Position numbers and translations under genes: made by a program. The notes beneath the pieces are model-generated. The model made no database searches. It worked only from the letters and a program-made list of their open reading frames with translations, and was not told where the DNA came from. Below are positions 1 to 6,479 of a stretch of DNA of 64,000 bases, one piece after another. This stretch comes from Chloroflexi bacterium UBA6077 (lineage in GTDB: Bacteria; Chloroflexota; UBA6077): positions 52,747 to 116,746 of the forward strand of contig DIXP01000035.1 in assembly GCA_002436065.1 (NCBI GenBank), read 5' to 3'. How positions within the stretch are numbered: position 1 is the first letter of the stretch; every line of letters starts with the position of its first letter.

Positions 1-33
1 GCACCCCCTTCTCTATGTCAGCGACTGGTGGAT

Positions 34-900
34 CTACAGGTTGAGGCTCTGGAGATAGGCTTGGAAGTCGGCGCGGAGGTCCTCGCGCTTGAGGGCGAAG
101 TCCACCGTGGCCTGCAGGAACTCCAATTTGTTGCCCGCGTCGTAGCGCTTGCCTTCAAACTCCAGGGCGAAGACTCGTTGCCTCCTCATCAGGGACTTGA
201 TGGCATCGGATAGCCAAATCTCACCTCCCTTGCCCGGGGGAGTCCGTTCCAACTCCTCGAATACTTCGGGGGTCAGGACGTATCCCTTCACCGCCGCCAG
301 GTCCGACGGGGCGCTCTCGATGGAGGGCTTCTCCACCAGATCGCTCACATCGTGGATCCGGTCTCCCACTGGCGTTCCGGCGATGATGCCGTACTTCGGG
401 ATCTTTTCTTGGGGGACCCTCATGACGGCGATGACCGACGCTCCGTACTGGTCGTACACGTCCATCAACTGGCGGGTGCAAGGGATCTCGGCATCTACCA
501 GATCGTCGCCCCACAGGACGGCGAAGGGCTCGTCGCCGACGACCTCCTTTGCCATGAGGACGGCGTGGCCGTTGCCAAGGGGTTGCTTCTGGCGGACGTA
601 GACGAAGTTGGCCATCTCCGACAGCCGCTCCACCTCGTGGAGCTCCTCCAGCTTGTTCTGTTCCCGAAGCCGGTAGGCCAGTTCAAAGGGGTAGTCGAAG
701 TGATCCTCGATGGCCCGCTTGCTCTGGCCCGTAATGATGATGATCTCCTCGATGCCTGAGGCGACGGCATCCTCGACGATGTACTGGATCACGGGCTTGT
801 CGACAATGGGAAGCATCTCTTTCGGCTGCGCCTTGGTTGCCGGCAGAAAACGGGTCCCCAGACCCGCTGCAGGGATCACCGCTTTGCGAACCCTCTTCAA
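34..900 (-). CDS. galU: UTP-glucose-1-phosphate uridylyltransferase
   Basis: Cytoplasmic enzyme that makes UDP-glucose from UTP and glucose-1-phosphate. It can supply the UDP-glucose dehydrogenase at 20354. The 288-residue product has the nucleotide-binding loop AAGLGTRFLPATKAQPKEML near its N-terminus, the family's WGDD segment and a C-terminal YDAGNKLEFL, and its length is normal for GalU. I chose the TTG at 900 because an AGGAGA ribosome site lies 7 bases upstream and family homology starts there (KRVRKAVIPAAG). The reading frame stays open upstream to 1239, but that part is antisense to the next gene and is not GalU-like. It lies 59 bp downstream of the permease gene on the same strand. 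Function is known from the family; the identification is firm. Confidence 0.95.
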   Translation of the reverse strand: MKRVRKAVIPAAGLGTRFLPATKAQPKEMLPIVDKPVIQYIVEDAVASGIEEIIIITGQSKRAIEDHFDYPFELAYRLREQNKLEELHEVERLSEMANFVYVRQKQPLGNGHAVLMAKEVVGDEPFAVLWGDDLVDAEIPCTRQLMDVYDQYGASVIAVMRVPQEKIPKYGIIAGTPVGDRIHDVSDLVEKPSIESAPSDLAAVKGYVLTPEVFEELERTPPGKGGEIWLSDAIKSLMRRQRVFALEFEGKRYDAGNKLEFLQATVDFALKREDLRADFQAYLQSLNL

Positions 901-959
901 GTCTCGGTCTCCTTTGCACGAGATGTGGGCCGGCGGAGACGCCGGTCCCGAGTAAATTC

Positions 960-2075
960 CTACAACGGAGTGGGGTTTGGACGGCAGTTGGCCTCGACCC
1001 CGTCTTCTAGGCTGAGCTTTCGCTCCTCGACGGTCATGCGATAGAAGGACACCATGGCCACCAGGACGCCGGCCATGGGAACCGCAAAGATAGCTCCCCA
1101 TGCCCCTGCCAGCTTCGATCCCACCAGCAATGCCAGCAGCACCAGGAGGGGGTGCATCCCCACGCTCTTGCTCATTAGCTTGGGCGAGAGAACGTTGAGG
1201 ACCATCTGCTGCATCAATAGTAGCAGCAGGAAAACCCACCAGGTCTTGTCCGGCTGAACAAAGGCGGCTATCAGGGTAGGGGGTGCCATGGCCAACATGG
1301 GTCCGACGAAGGGGATCATCATGATTGTGGATGCGAAGACGGCTGACACTGCCGTATAGGGGAGGTCGGCGAAGCGCATGACTGCGGCCGTCGCGAGTCC
1401 GTAGATCAGGGCCTGGATCAGCTGTCCTCGAATGTAGCCGCCGAATGCCCGATGGGTGCTGTAAAAGAAGTAGTTTAGGTCATTCCGGCGGTTGGCCGGA
1501 ATTGCACTGAGGAAAGCCCCCGCCAGCCTGCTCCCATCGAGCATGATGTAGAACGAAAACATAAGGACCAGGATCAGACTGAAGAGAAGCGAGGCTAGGC
1601 CGGTAGCCAGGGCGACGGCATTATTGACGATGACCGGCCCTATGGACTCGGCTCGGCGGGCCAACTCATTGTAGTCGAGAAGGGCGGTGGTGTCGAGGTT
1701 CACGCTCCGCTCCAGGAGCCAGCTCTGCACTTCCGCCACCCAGCTGCCGGCGTTCAGTACGTACAGGGGGAGGTTGATGCCGATCTGGGAGATCTGGACC
1801 GCCACGATGGGGACGACGAGCAGGGTGGCAAGGCTGAGCACGATCAGCAGGCCCAGGTACACAATGGCTGCTGCCAAGCCTCGGCTGATGCGGGTGCGAT
1901 CCTCTAGGAAGAAGGTCACCGGCTCTAGGGCGAAGGCGAGGATCCAAGCCAGCAGGAGGAGCAGCACGATGTCGGCGAATTGCACTGCCAAGGCCCACGC
2001 CAGCCCAGCCAAGTGGCTGGCTGCGATGACCACCAGCAGGATTATCAGGGTTCGAAGCCAGGGATCACGATTCAT
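960..2075 (-). CDS. AI-2E/PerM family membrane permease
   Basis: A 371-residue polytopic membrane protein of the AI-2E transporter (PerM, formerly DUF20) family. Hydrophobic segments lie near residues 8-28 and 32-52, in the middle (a long run around 150-180) and in a C-terminal block ending near 350. The family signature around PFVGPMLAMAPP is present. Family members export small molecules or act as Na+/H+ antiporters, and the substrate here cannot be deduced. The start ATG lies 6 bases after the WYL regulator stop, so the two are probably co-transcribed. The ribosome site is weak, consistent with translational coupling. Confidence 0.85.
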   Translation of the reverse strand: MNRDPWLRTLIILLVVIAASHLAGLAWALAVQFADIVLLLLLAWILAFALEPVTFFLEDRTRISRGLAAAIVYLGLLIVLSLATLLVVPIVAVQISQIGINLPLYVLNAGSWVAEVQSWLLERSVNLDTTALLDYNELARRAESIGPVIVNNAVALATGLASLLFSLILVLMFSFYIMLDGSRLAGAFLSAIPANRRNDLNYFFYSTHRAFGGYIRGQLIQALIYGLATAAVMRFADLPYTAVSAVFASTIMMIPFVGPMLAMAPPTLIAAFVQPDKTWWVFLLLLLMQQMVLNVLSPKLMSKSVGMHPLLVLLALLVGSKLAGAWGAIFAVPMAGVLVAMVSFYRMTVEERKLSLEDGVEANCRPNPTPL

Positions 2076-2081
2076 GGGCGC

Positions 2082-2720
2082 CTACATCTTGGAAGCCAGA
2101 GTTACGGCTTCGATGGTATCAACCTTGAACATCATAACGCGCTTCTTCTGCCGACAGTGCCCCACCATGTACCAACTGCCGAGGTAGGGCATCAACAGTT
2201 GCGGCTCAACGACGGGATCCTGGAGCGGGCCGACGCCCCTGGAGTCCAGGTGCAGCCGCACCGGTCGCCTCTCGAAGAGGGCCTCTGTCAGCGCTAGGAA
2301 TACTCTGTCCTCTAAGGCCGGTTCGGAATTCCCCAGCGACTCCAGGCACTTCCGCATCAGGGGCTGAAGGTGGAGCGGGAAGACGTTGGGTAGCTTGGAT
2401 ACCAGGGACCTGAGAGGTTCAACCGAGCACCCTCGATCCAGGGATGCGCCTCGCAAGGCGGCGATGAGGGCTCTAGCCTCGGAGAACGTGAAGTCGAGCA
2501 CCACCCGATCATCGCCTGCGGAGAACCGGTAGCCCTTGCGCCGAACCAGTGGGAAGCGCAGTTCCTCTCGGACGACGCGGAGGTCTTCCTGTACCTGCCG
2601 CTCGCTGAGGGAGTACTTGGCAGCCAGCGTGCGGCGACTGGTGCCGGGATTCTCGGCAATGTACTCGATCATCGCCCAGATTCGGCTCAGCCGATCTATG
2701 GCCAGTTGGTCCCGTTCCAC
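2082..2720 (-). CDS. HTH-WYL domain transcriptional regulator
   Basis: Predicted DNA-binding regulator of 212 residues. The N-terminal third is a winged helix (DRLSRIWAMIEYIAEN, then SLSERQVQEDLRVV as the recognition helix). The C-terminal part has the WYL-domain pattern with a SWYMVGHCRQKKRVMMFKVD core. WYL domains typically sense a ligand, often nucleic acid or nucleotide. I prefer the GTG at 2720, preceded by AGGAAAGG, over the in-frame TTG at 2756, which has no ribosome site. The gene is tightly linked to the permease downstream, which it may control. Target and ligand are unknown. Confidence 0.8.
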   Translation of the reverse strand: MERDQLAIDRLSRIWAMIEYIAENPGTSRRTLAAKYSLSERQVQEDLRVVREELRFPLVRRKGYRFSAGDDRVVLDFTFSEARALIAALRGASLDRGCSVEPLRSLVSKLPNVFPLHLQPLMRKCLESLGNSEPALEDRVFLALTEALFERRPVRLHLDSRGVGPLQDPVVEPQLLMPYLGSWYMVGHCRQKKRVMMFKVDTIEAVTLASKM

Positions 2721-2779
2721 TGTTCGGCTACCTTTCCTGGGGATGGCTTCCGACAACCCTGGCGGGTAGCGAGGGCGAG

Positions 2780-2836
2780 AGACAAAACAAAGCCGCTGGT
2801 CGACCGTTCACGGGACGCGCCGGTCGACCAGCGGCT
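2780..2836 (-). terminator. Rho-independent terminator of the tRNA cluster
   Basis: A perfect 15-bp inverted repeat (arms 2791-2805 and 2822-2836, 16-nt loop). Read on the minus strand it is followed by a T-rich run (TTTGTTTTGTC, 2780-2790). It lies downstream of tRNA-Arg and would end leftward transcription from the tRNA cluster before the WYL gene. No separate promoter for the WYL gene is obvious in 2721-2790. Confidence 0.8.
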
Positions 2837-2958
2837 GGCTCAAAGCTGAGACGAAGGACCTCTCATGCGGAACACACCGCTCGCTCCAAGGCCCCCTCTT
2901 CCTTCCTGCCTCCGCTATGGCGAGCGGTCGACAGACCGAATGGTATACCAGACAAAGG

Positions 2959-3032
2959 TACCCCGGATAGGACTCGAACCTACGACCTTTGGGTCCGCAA
3001 CCCAACGCTCTAATCCACTGAGCTACCGGGGC
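2959..3032 (-). tRNA. tRNA-Arg (anticodon GCG)
   Basis: Cloverleaf on the minus strand: acceptor GCCCCGG against CCGGGGT (terminal G-U pair), D arm GCTC..GAGC, anticodon stem TTGGG/CCCAA with loop TTGCGGA giving anticodon GCG, and T arm GTAGG-TTCGAGT-CCTAT. CCA is not encoded. It would read CGC. Most bacteria instead use an ACG (inosine) tRNA for this box. Confidence 0.88.
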
Positions 3033-3039
3033 AGGAAAG

Positions 3040-3131
3040 CGGAGGAGATGGGATTCGAACCCATGACAGAGGTTTAAGCCCCTGTAACCGCTTAGCAGGC
3101 GGCCGCACTAGACCAACTATGCGACTCCTCC
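3040..3131 (-). tRNA. tRNA-Ser (anticodon GCT)
   Basis: Class II tRNA of 92 nt with acceptor GGAGGAG/CTCCTCC, discriminator G, anticodon stem GCCGC/GCGGT with loop CTGCTAA (anticodon GCT, codons AGC/AGU), a long variable arm, and T loop TTCGAAT. It lies 7 bp upstream of tRNA-Arg on the same strand. Confidence 0.93.
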
Positions 3132-3176
3132 ACAGTACTTGGACCACACCTGGATGCTATGGCGACGGTAAGTAGG

Positions 3177-3259
3177 CGGAGGGGGAGGGATTCGAACCCC
3201 CGGGGCTCTCGCCCGACCGTTTTCAAGACGGCCACCATAAACCGCTCGGACACCCCTCC
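3177..3259 (-). tRNA. tRNA-Ser (anticodon TGA)
   Basis: Class II tRNA with acceptor GGAGGGG/CCCCTCC, anticodon stem GCCGT/ACGGT with loop CTTGAAA (anticodon TGA, codons UCA and UCG/UCU by wobble), variable arm GGGC-GAGA-GCCC, and T loop TTCGAAT. The discriminator base is G, as expected for serine. Second of four clustered serine tRNA genes. Confidence 0.93.
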
Positions 3260-3421
3260 AGGTGCGCCCAATATGCAGTTGTAAACGGCTTGGCCGGCGG
3301 CCTGACCTCGCATCGCACCTTTGGATTCTACCCGACAGTGTCGGTAGGTGTCAATGTGCGCCTGGCCGCACGCCGGTTACGAAAAGAGGAACGGGGGCGA
3401 GATCATCGCCCCCGAGGCTGG

Positions 3422-3507
3422 CGGAGAGGGTGGGATTCGAACCCACGAGGCTGTTATACCTACCCGCTTTCCAGGCGAGCGCCCTAGGCCAACTAGGCGA
3501 CCTCTCC
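3422..3507 (-). tRNA. tRNA-Ser (anticodon GGA)
   Basis: Class II tRNA with acceptor GGAGAGG/CCTCTCC, anticodon stem CTCGC/GCGGG with loop CTGGAAA (anticodon GGA, codons UCC/UCU), a long variable arm, T stem GTGGG/CCCAC and discriminator G. The 160-bp gap to the previous tRNA gene holds no recognisable gene. Confidence 0.93.
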
Positions 3508-3594
3508 GTACGAGCTATCAGCATTCAGCTTTCGCCTGTTAGTGTGCCGTCTCGGCCAGGGCCGATGGTGGCTGATTGCTGACGGCTACTACAG

Positions 3595-3681
3595 CGGAGG
3601 GAGAGGGATTCGAACCCCCGAGGCCTTTCGACCTACCCGATTTCGAGTCGGGCGCACTCAACCGGACTATGCGATCCCTCC
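3595..3681 (-). tRNA. tRNA-Ser (anticodon CGA)
   Basis: Class II tRNA with acceptor GGAGGGA/TCCCTCC, anticodon stem CCCGA/TCGGG with loop CTCGAAA (anticodon CGA, codon UCG), a long variable arm and discriminator G. It is the promoter-proximal gene of the leftward tRNA cluster. Confidence 0.93.
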
Positions 3682-3718
3682 ACACGACCGCAACCAAGAG
3701 GCCGCGACCAGTTCTGAA

Positions 3719-3748
3719 ATTATACCATGGATCCCCGGGGGCCGACAA
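3719..3748 (-). promoter_or_regulatory. Sigma-70-type promoter for the tRNA cluster
   Basis: Minus strand: -35 TTGTCG (3743-3748), 18-bp spacer, -10 TATAAT (3719-3724), predicted start near 3712, about 30 nt before tRNA-Ser(CGA). Its -35 overlaps the -35 region of the divergent promoter of the HesB-like gene. Confidence 0.65.
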
Positions 3749-3770
3749 TGTGGCAAGTCTTTGCTATACT
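3742..3770 (+). promoter_or_regulatory. Promoter of the HesB-like/SUI1 operon
   Basis: -10 TATACT (3765-3770) preceded at 17 bp by a partial -35 CCGACA (3742-3747). The expected leader is about 30 nt to the TTG start at 3809. It shares its -35 bases with the divergent tRNA promoter, so the two polymerases would compete. Confidence 0.5.
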
Positions 3771-3808
3771 TGCGCGACGAAACTTAGTTTTTGGCTCTGG
3801 AGGGTTCG

Positions 3809-4156
3809 TTGATTATCATCACCAAACCGGCTGCCGAGGAGCTGCTCTCGATGGCCACTGAGGGAAAGAGCGTGGTGCTGGTGCTAGAGGCGAGTTTGGA
3901 CAACGAGGGCGGCTACGACTGCTCCGTGAACCTGGCTCCTGAGATCCCGGTTGGTGCCGAAGTCGAGGAGATCGAGGGGGTCAAGGTGGCTTTCTGCGAC
4001 GAAGCCCGGGCGGTGTTCGCGGGGGCCGTAGTTGGGTTGACCCCTGAAGGCGAATTGGCGATCGAGTTGGCCGAGGGGGACTGCGATTGCTGTGGCCATG
4101 GCGACGATGGCTGCTGCGATAGTGGAAGCTGTGGCAGTGGAGGCGGATGCCACTGA
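3809..4156 (+). CDS. HesB/IscA-like protein with Cys-rich tail
   Basis: A 115-residue protein resembling the HesB/IscA fold. It begins IIITKPAAEELL and has a central EGVKVAFCDEARA segment like the IscA VDGVKVLVD strand. The C-terminus is unusually rich in Cys, Gly and His (about eight Cys in the last 25 residues), suggesting metal or Fe-S binding. A canonical IscA Cys-X-Cys ending is not exact, so a role in Fe-S assembly is inference. I chose TTG 3809, which has GGAGGG just upstream and the family-like N-terminus; an in-frame TTG lies at 3791. Its stop overlaps the next gene by one base. Confidence 0.65.
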   Translation: MIIITKPAAEELLSMATEGKSVVLVLEASLDNEGGYDCSVNLAPEIPVGAEVEEIEGVKVAFCDEARAVFAGAVVGLTPEGELAIELAEGDCDCCGHGDDGCCDSGSCGSGGGCH

Positions 4157-4551
4157 TGGCAGGCCCAGGCTCCAGTGATCCGAACCGGCCGGTGGTCTAC
4201 GACAGTGCGGTGGGCAGGGTCTGCCCGACCTGCGGGCGGCCATCCAAGGATTGCGCCTGCCGCCCGAAGCGTCCTGCTTTCAGAGAGGCGTCGAAGAATG
4301 TCCCGAGGAACGACGGGATCGTTAGGGTCTCTCGCGACCGGCGCAACCGCCGAGGGAAGACCGTGACTGTTGTGACCGGTGTGCCCGGCAGCGAGGCGGC
4401 ACTGGACGAGCTGGCAGGGACCCTGAAGCGGCTGTGCGGCTGCGGAGGCACTGCTAAGGACGGGGTCATCGAGATCCAGGGCGACCACCGCGACCTGGTG
4501 GTCAGTAAGCTCATGGAGTTGGGCTACCGGGTGAAGATAGCGGGAGGATGA
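4156..4551 (+). CDS. SUI1/eIF1-like translation factor (YciH type)
   Basis: A 131-residue protein. The first ~45 residues hold a small Cys motif (CPTCGRPSKDCAC) that looks like a zinc knuckle. The last ~80 residues match SUI1/eIF1: RGKTVTVVTGV, LKRLCGCGGTAKDGVIEIQG and a final lysine-rich strand. Bacterial YciH proteins influence start-codon fidelity at the 30S subunit. The ATG at 4156 overlaps the upstream TGA (TGATG), indicating coupling; an in-frame ATG at 4147 is the alternative. It faces argS across a palindrome. Confidence 0.87.
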   Translation: MAGPGSSDPNRPVVYDSAVGRVCPTCGRPSKDCACRPKRPAFREASKNVPRNDGIVRVSRDRRNRRGKTVTVVTGVPGSEAALDELAGTLKRLCGCGGTAKDGVIEIQGDHRDLVVSKLMELGYRVKIAGG

Positions 4552-4583
4552 GAGTAGGGGCGACCGGCCGGTCGCCCCTACTC
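4552..4583. repeat. Perfect 32-bp palindrome between convergent genes
   Basis: A perfect 16+16 bp inverted repeat with no spacer, starting 1 base after the SUI1 gene stop and ending 3 bases before the argS stop on the other strand. As RNA it would form a strong hairpin from either side, so it can act as a bidirectional terminator, although no T-run follows. Its core (AGGGGCGACC and complement) resembles the GC-rich REP-type palindromes common in bacterial intergenic DNA. Confidence 0.75.
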
Positions 4584-4586
4584 GGC

Positions 4587-6245
4587 TTACATCTGCTCGG
4601 GAGCGGCAACGCCCATTAGGGAGAGGGTATTTCCCAGCACGACTTTGCAGGCGCTGACCAGCTTCAATCGAGCCTTGGTTAGAGCCTCGTCCTCCGAGAC
4701 CACCCTGCACTGCTTGTAGAAAGAGTGGAACACCGCGGCGATGTCCTGGGAGTAGTGGGGAAGGTGGTGCGGCTCCAGGTTGGTCGCTACCGTCTCCACC
4801 AACTCCGGCAGCATCAGCATCTTGCGGATTAGCTCCTGCTCCGGCTCCGAGGTCAACAGCGACACGTCTCCGTCCGAGAAATCCACCTCGGTTGCATAGC
4901 GGAGGATGCTGGCTATGCGGGCGTGGGCGTACTGGACGTAGTAGACTGGGTTCTCACTGGACTGCTGCTTAGCGAGGTCCAGGTCGAAGTCCATCATGGC
5001 GTCGGCTGAGCGGGACAGTAGGAAGAAGCGCACGGCATCGGGACCGACCTCGTCCAGCACCTCTCCCAGGGTGATGATCTCCCCCGTCCTCTTGGACATC
5101 CTGACTGCCTTGCCGCTCCTCTTGAGGCTGACCAACTGGTAGATGACCAGAGTCAGCCGGTCCGGGTCTATGCCAAGGGCAGTGGCCATAGCCTTCATCC
5201 GCGGTACGTGGCCCTGATGGTCGGCTCCCCAGACGTCAATGACGCGATCGAAGCCGCGCAGGATGAACTTGTCATAATGGTACGCGGCGTCGGAGGCAAA
5301 GTAGGTGGGTGCGCCGTTGCTGCGGACCAGGACGTTGTCCCTGTCCTCCCCCAGAGCCGAGGAGGTGAACCACACGGCCCCCTCGCGGTTGGCCACGTAG
5401 CCTCGCTGGCGCATCATGTCGATGGTCTTGTCCACGAGGCTGTCGTCGTACAGGGTCTGCTCGGAGAACCAACGATCGTAGCGTACGTTCATCCGGCCCA
5501 GGTCCGCCCGGATTTTCCCGACCATCCGCTCGGTTCCCAATCGACCCAGCTTCTGAATGGCTTCCTCTCGGGGCATTTCCAGGAACTCGCGACCGCGCTC
5601 CTGGGCGATCTCCTGTGCCAGGTCCACCATGTACTGCCCGACGTAGCCGTCGACCGGCACCTCTTCCTGAATGCCGAACTGCTGAAGGTAGCGTGCGTAC
5701 AGTGTGGCGAAGAACGCCTCCATGCGCGCGCCTGCGTCGTTGACGTAGTACTCGCGCTCAACTTGGTAGCCGGCGTAGCTGAGGATGGTCGCCAGGCTGT
5801 CCCCAAGGGCGGCTCCTCGACCGGCGCCCACGTGTAGGGGGCCGGTGGGATTGGCACTCACGTACTCCAGCTGGATCTTAGCGCCGTGCCCCAGCTCCAC
5901 TGAGCCGTAGTGGCTGCCGTCGGCCAGGATCTCCTCAACCTGGGATGCCACCCACGCTGAGGATAGGCGGAAGTTCAGGAAGCCTGGCTTGGCCACATCG
6001 ACCGATGCGAGGAAATCGCTGCCGGCCATCTGGTTCGCCAGAGCCAGGGCTATGGCCATGGGGTCCGTGCGGGCAGTCCTCGCCATCCGCAGGGCGATAT
6101 TGGTGGCGTAATCCCCGTGCTCGGGGTGTTGGGGCTTCTCGATGGTTACCTCAGGTACCGCGACCGGCGGCAGCACGCCCTGCTGCTGCGCCTTATGAAC
6201 GGCGCCCAGTACGAGGTCGCGTAGCTTGCCGCGCATGGTCATCAC
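4587..6245 (-). CDS. argS: Arginyl-tRNA synthetase
   Basis: Class I aminoacyl-tRNA synthetase of 552 residues that charges tRNA-Arg in the cytoplasm. It has the N-terminal Add1 domain, the HIGH-type signature NPTGPLHVGAGRGA, the KMSKS-type loop RMSKRTGEI and a C-terminal DALR anticodon-binding domain, with normal family length. The GTG at 6245 has GGAG 8 bases upstream; ATG codons follow in frame at 6242 and 6236. It is preceded by its own promoter (6302-6330) and is not in the tRNA operon, although its tRNA-Arg substrate is encoded 1.5 kb away. Confidence 0.96.
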   Translation of the reverse strand: MMTMRGKLRDLVLGAVHKAQQQGVLPPVAVPEVTIEKPQHPEHGDYATNIALRMARTARTDPMAIALALANQMAGSDFLASVDVAKPGFLNFRLSSAWVASQVEEILADGSHYGSVELGHGAKIQLEYVSANPTGPLHVGAGRGAALGDSLATILSYAGYQVEREYYVNDAGARMEAFFATLYARYLQQFGIQEEVPVDGYVGQYMVDLAQEIAQERGREFLEMPREEAIQKLGRLGTERMVGKIRADLGRMNVRYDRWFSEQTLYDDSLVDKTIDMMRQRGYVANREGAVWFTSSALGEDRDNVLVRSNGAPTYFASDAAYHYDKFILRGFDRVIDVWGADHQGHVPRMKAMATALGIDPDRLTLVIYQLVSLKRSGKAVRMSKRTGEIITLGEVLDEVGPDAVRFFLLSRSADAMMDFDLDLAKQQSSENPVYYVQYAHARIASILRYATEVDFSDGDVSLLTSEPEQELIRKMLMLPELVETVATNLEPHHLPHYSQDIAAVFHSFYKQCRVVSEDEALTKARLKLVSACKVVLGNTLSLMGVAAPEQM

Positions 6246-6301
6246 GTCTGTGGCTCCAACAAAGTGATGTCGTCTGACCGGAGGGGCCAGACGCTAGGGG
6301 G

Positions 6302-6330
6302 ATTATAGCCCACGGTGGTCGGGGGGGCAA
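6302..6330 (-). promoter_or_regulatory. argS promoter
   Basis: Minus strand: -35 TTGCCC (6325-6330), 17-bp spacer, -10 TATAAT (6302-6307). The predicted start is near 6295, leaving a ~50-nt leader with no T-box-like structure visible. Confidence 0.6.
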
Positions 6331-6334
6331 TCTG

Positions 6335-6475
6335 CGGTGGGGCTGCCCCCTTCCCCACCGGCCCCTTCCCCCACGAGGGGGGCAGGGGAGAGGCGGGGGG
6401 ACGCGGGGGGATGGGGATGGAGGTAGGGAGAGGGAGCCCATCCCCCTCCCCGCGTCCCTGCGTGTCCCCGTGTCC
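6335..6475. repeat. GC-rich imperfect inverted-repeat element
   Basis: A very G/C-rich stretch between the glycosidase stop and the argS promoter. It contains nested imperfect inverted repeats, for example GGGACGCGGGG near 6407 against CCCCGCGTCCC near 6447, and CTGCCCCC against GGGGGCAG. No ORF on either strand looks protein-like. It resembles REP/MITE-type intergenic repeats and may also terminate glycosidase transcription. Confidence 0.5.
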
Positions 6476-6479
6476 TGCC

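Noticed and set aside
901..1239. N-terminal extension of the galU reading frame (to 401 residues)
   Set aside because: It is antisense to the permease gene, unlike any GalU sequence, and the TTG at 900 has a good ribosome site.
6246..6301. T-box or other tRNA-sensing leader ahead of argS
   Set aside because: The leader is only ~50 nt with no T-box consensus or antiterminator.
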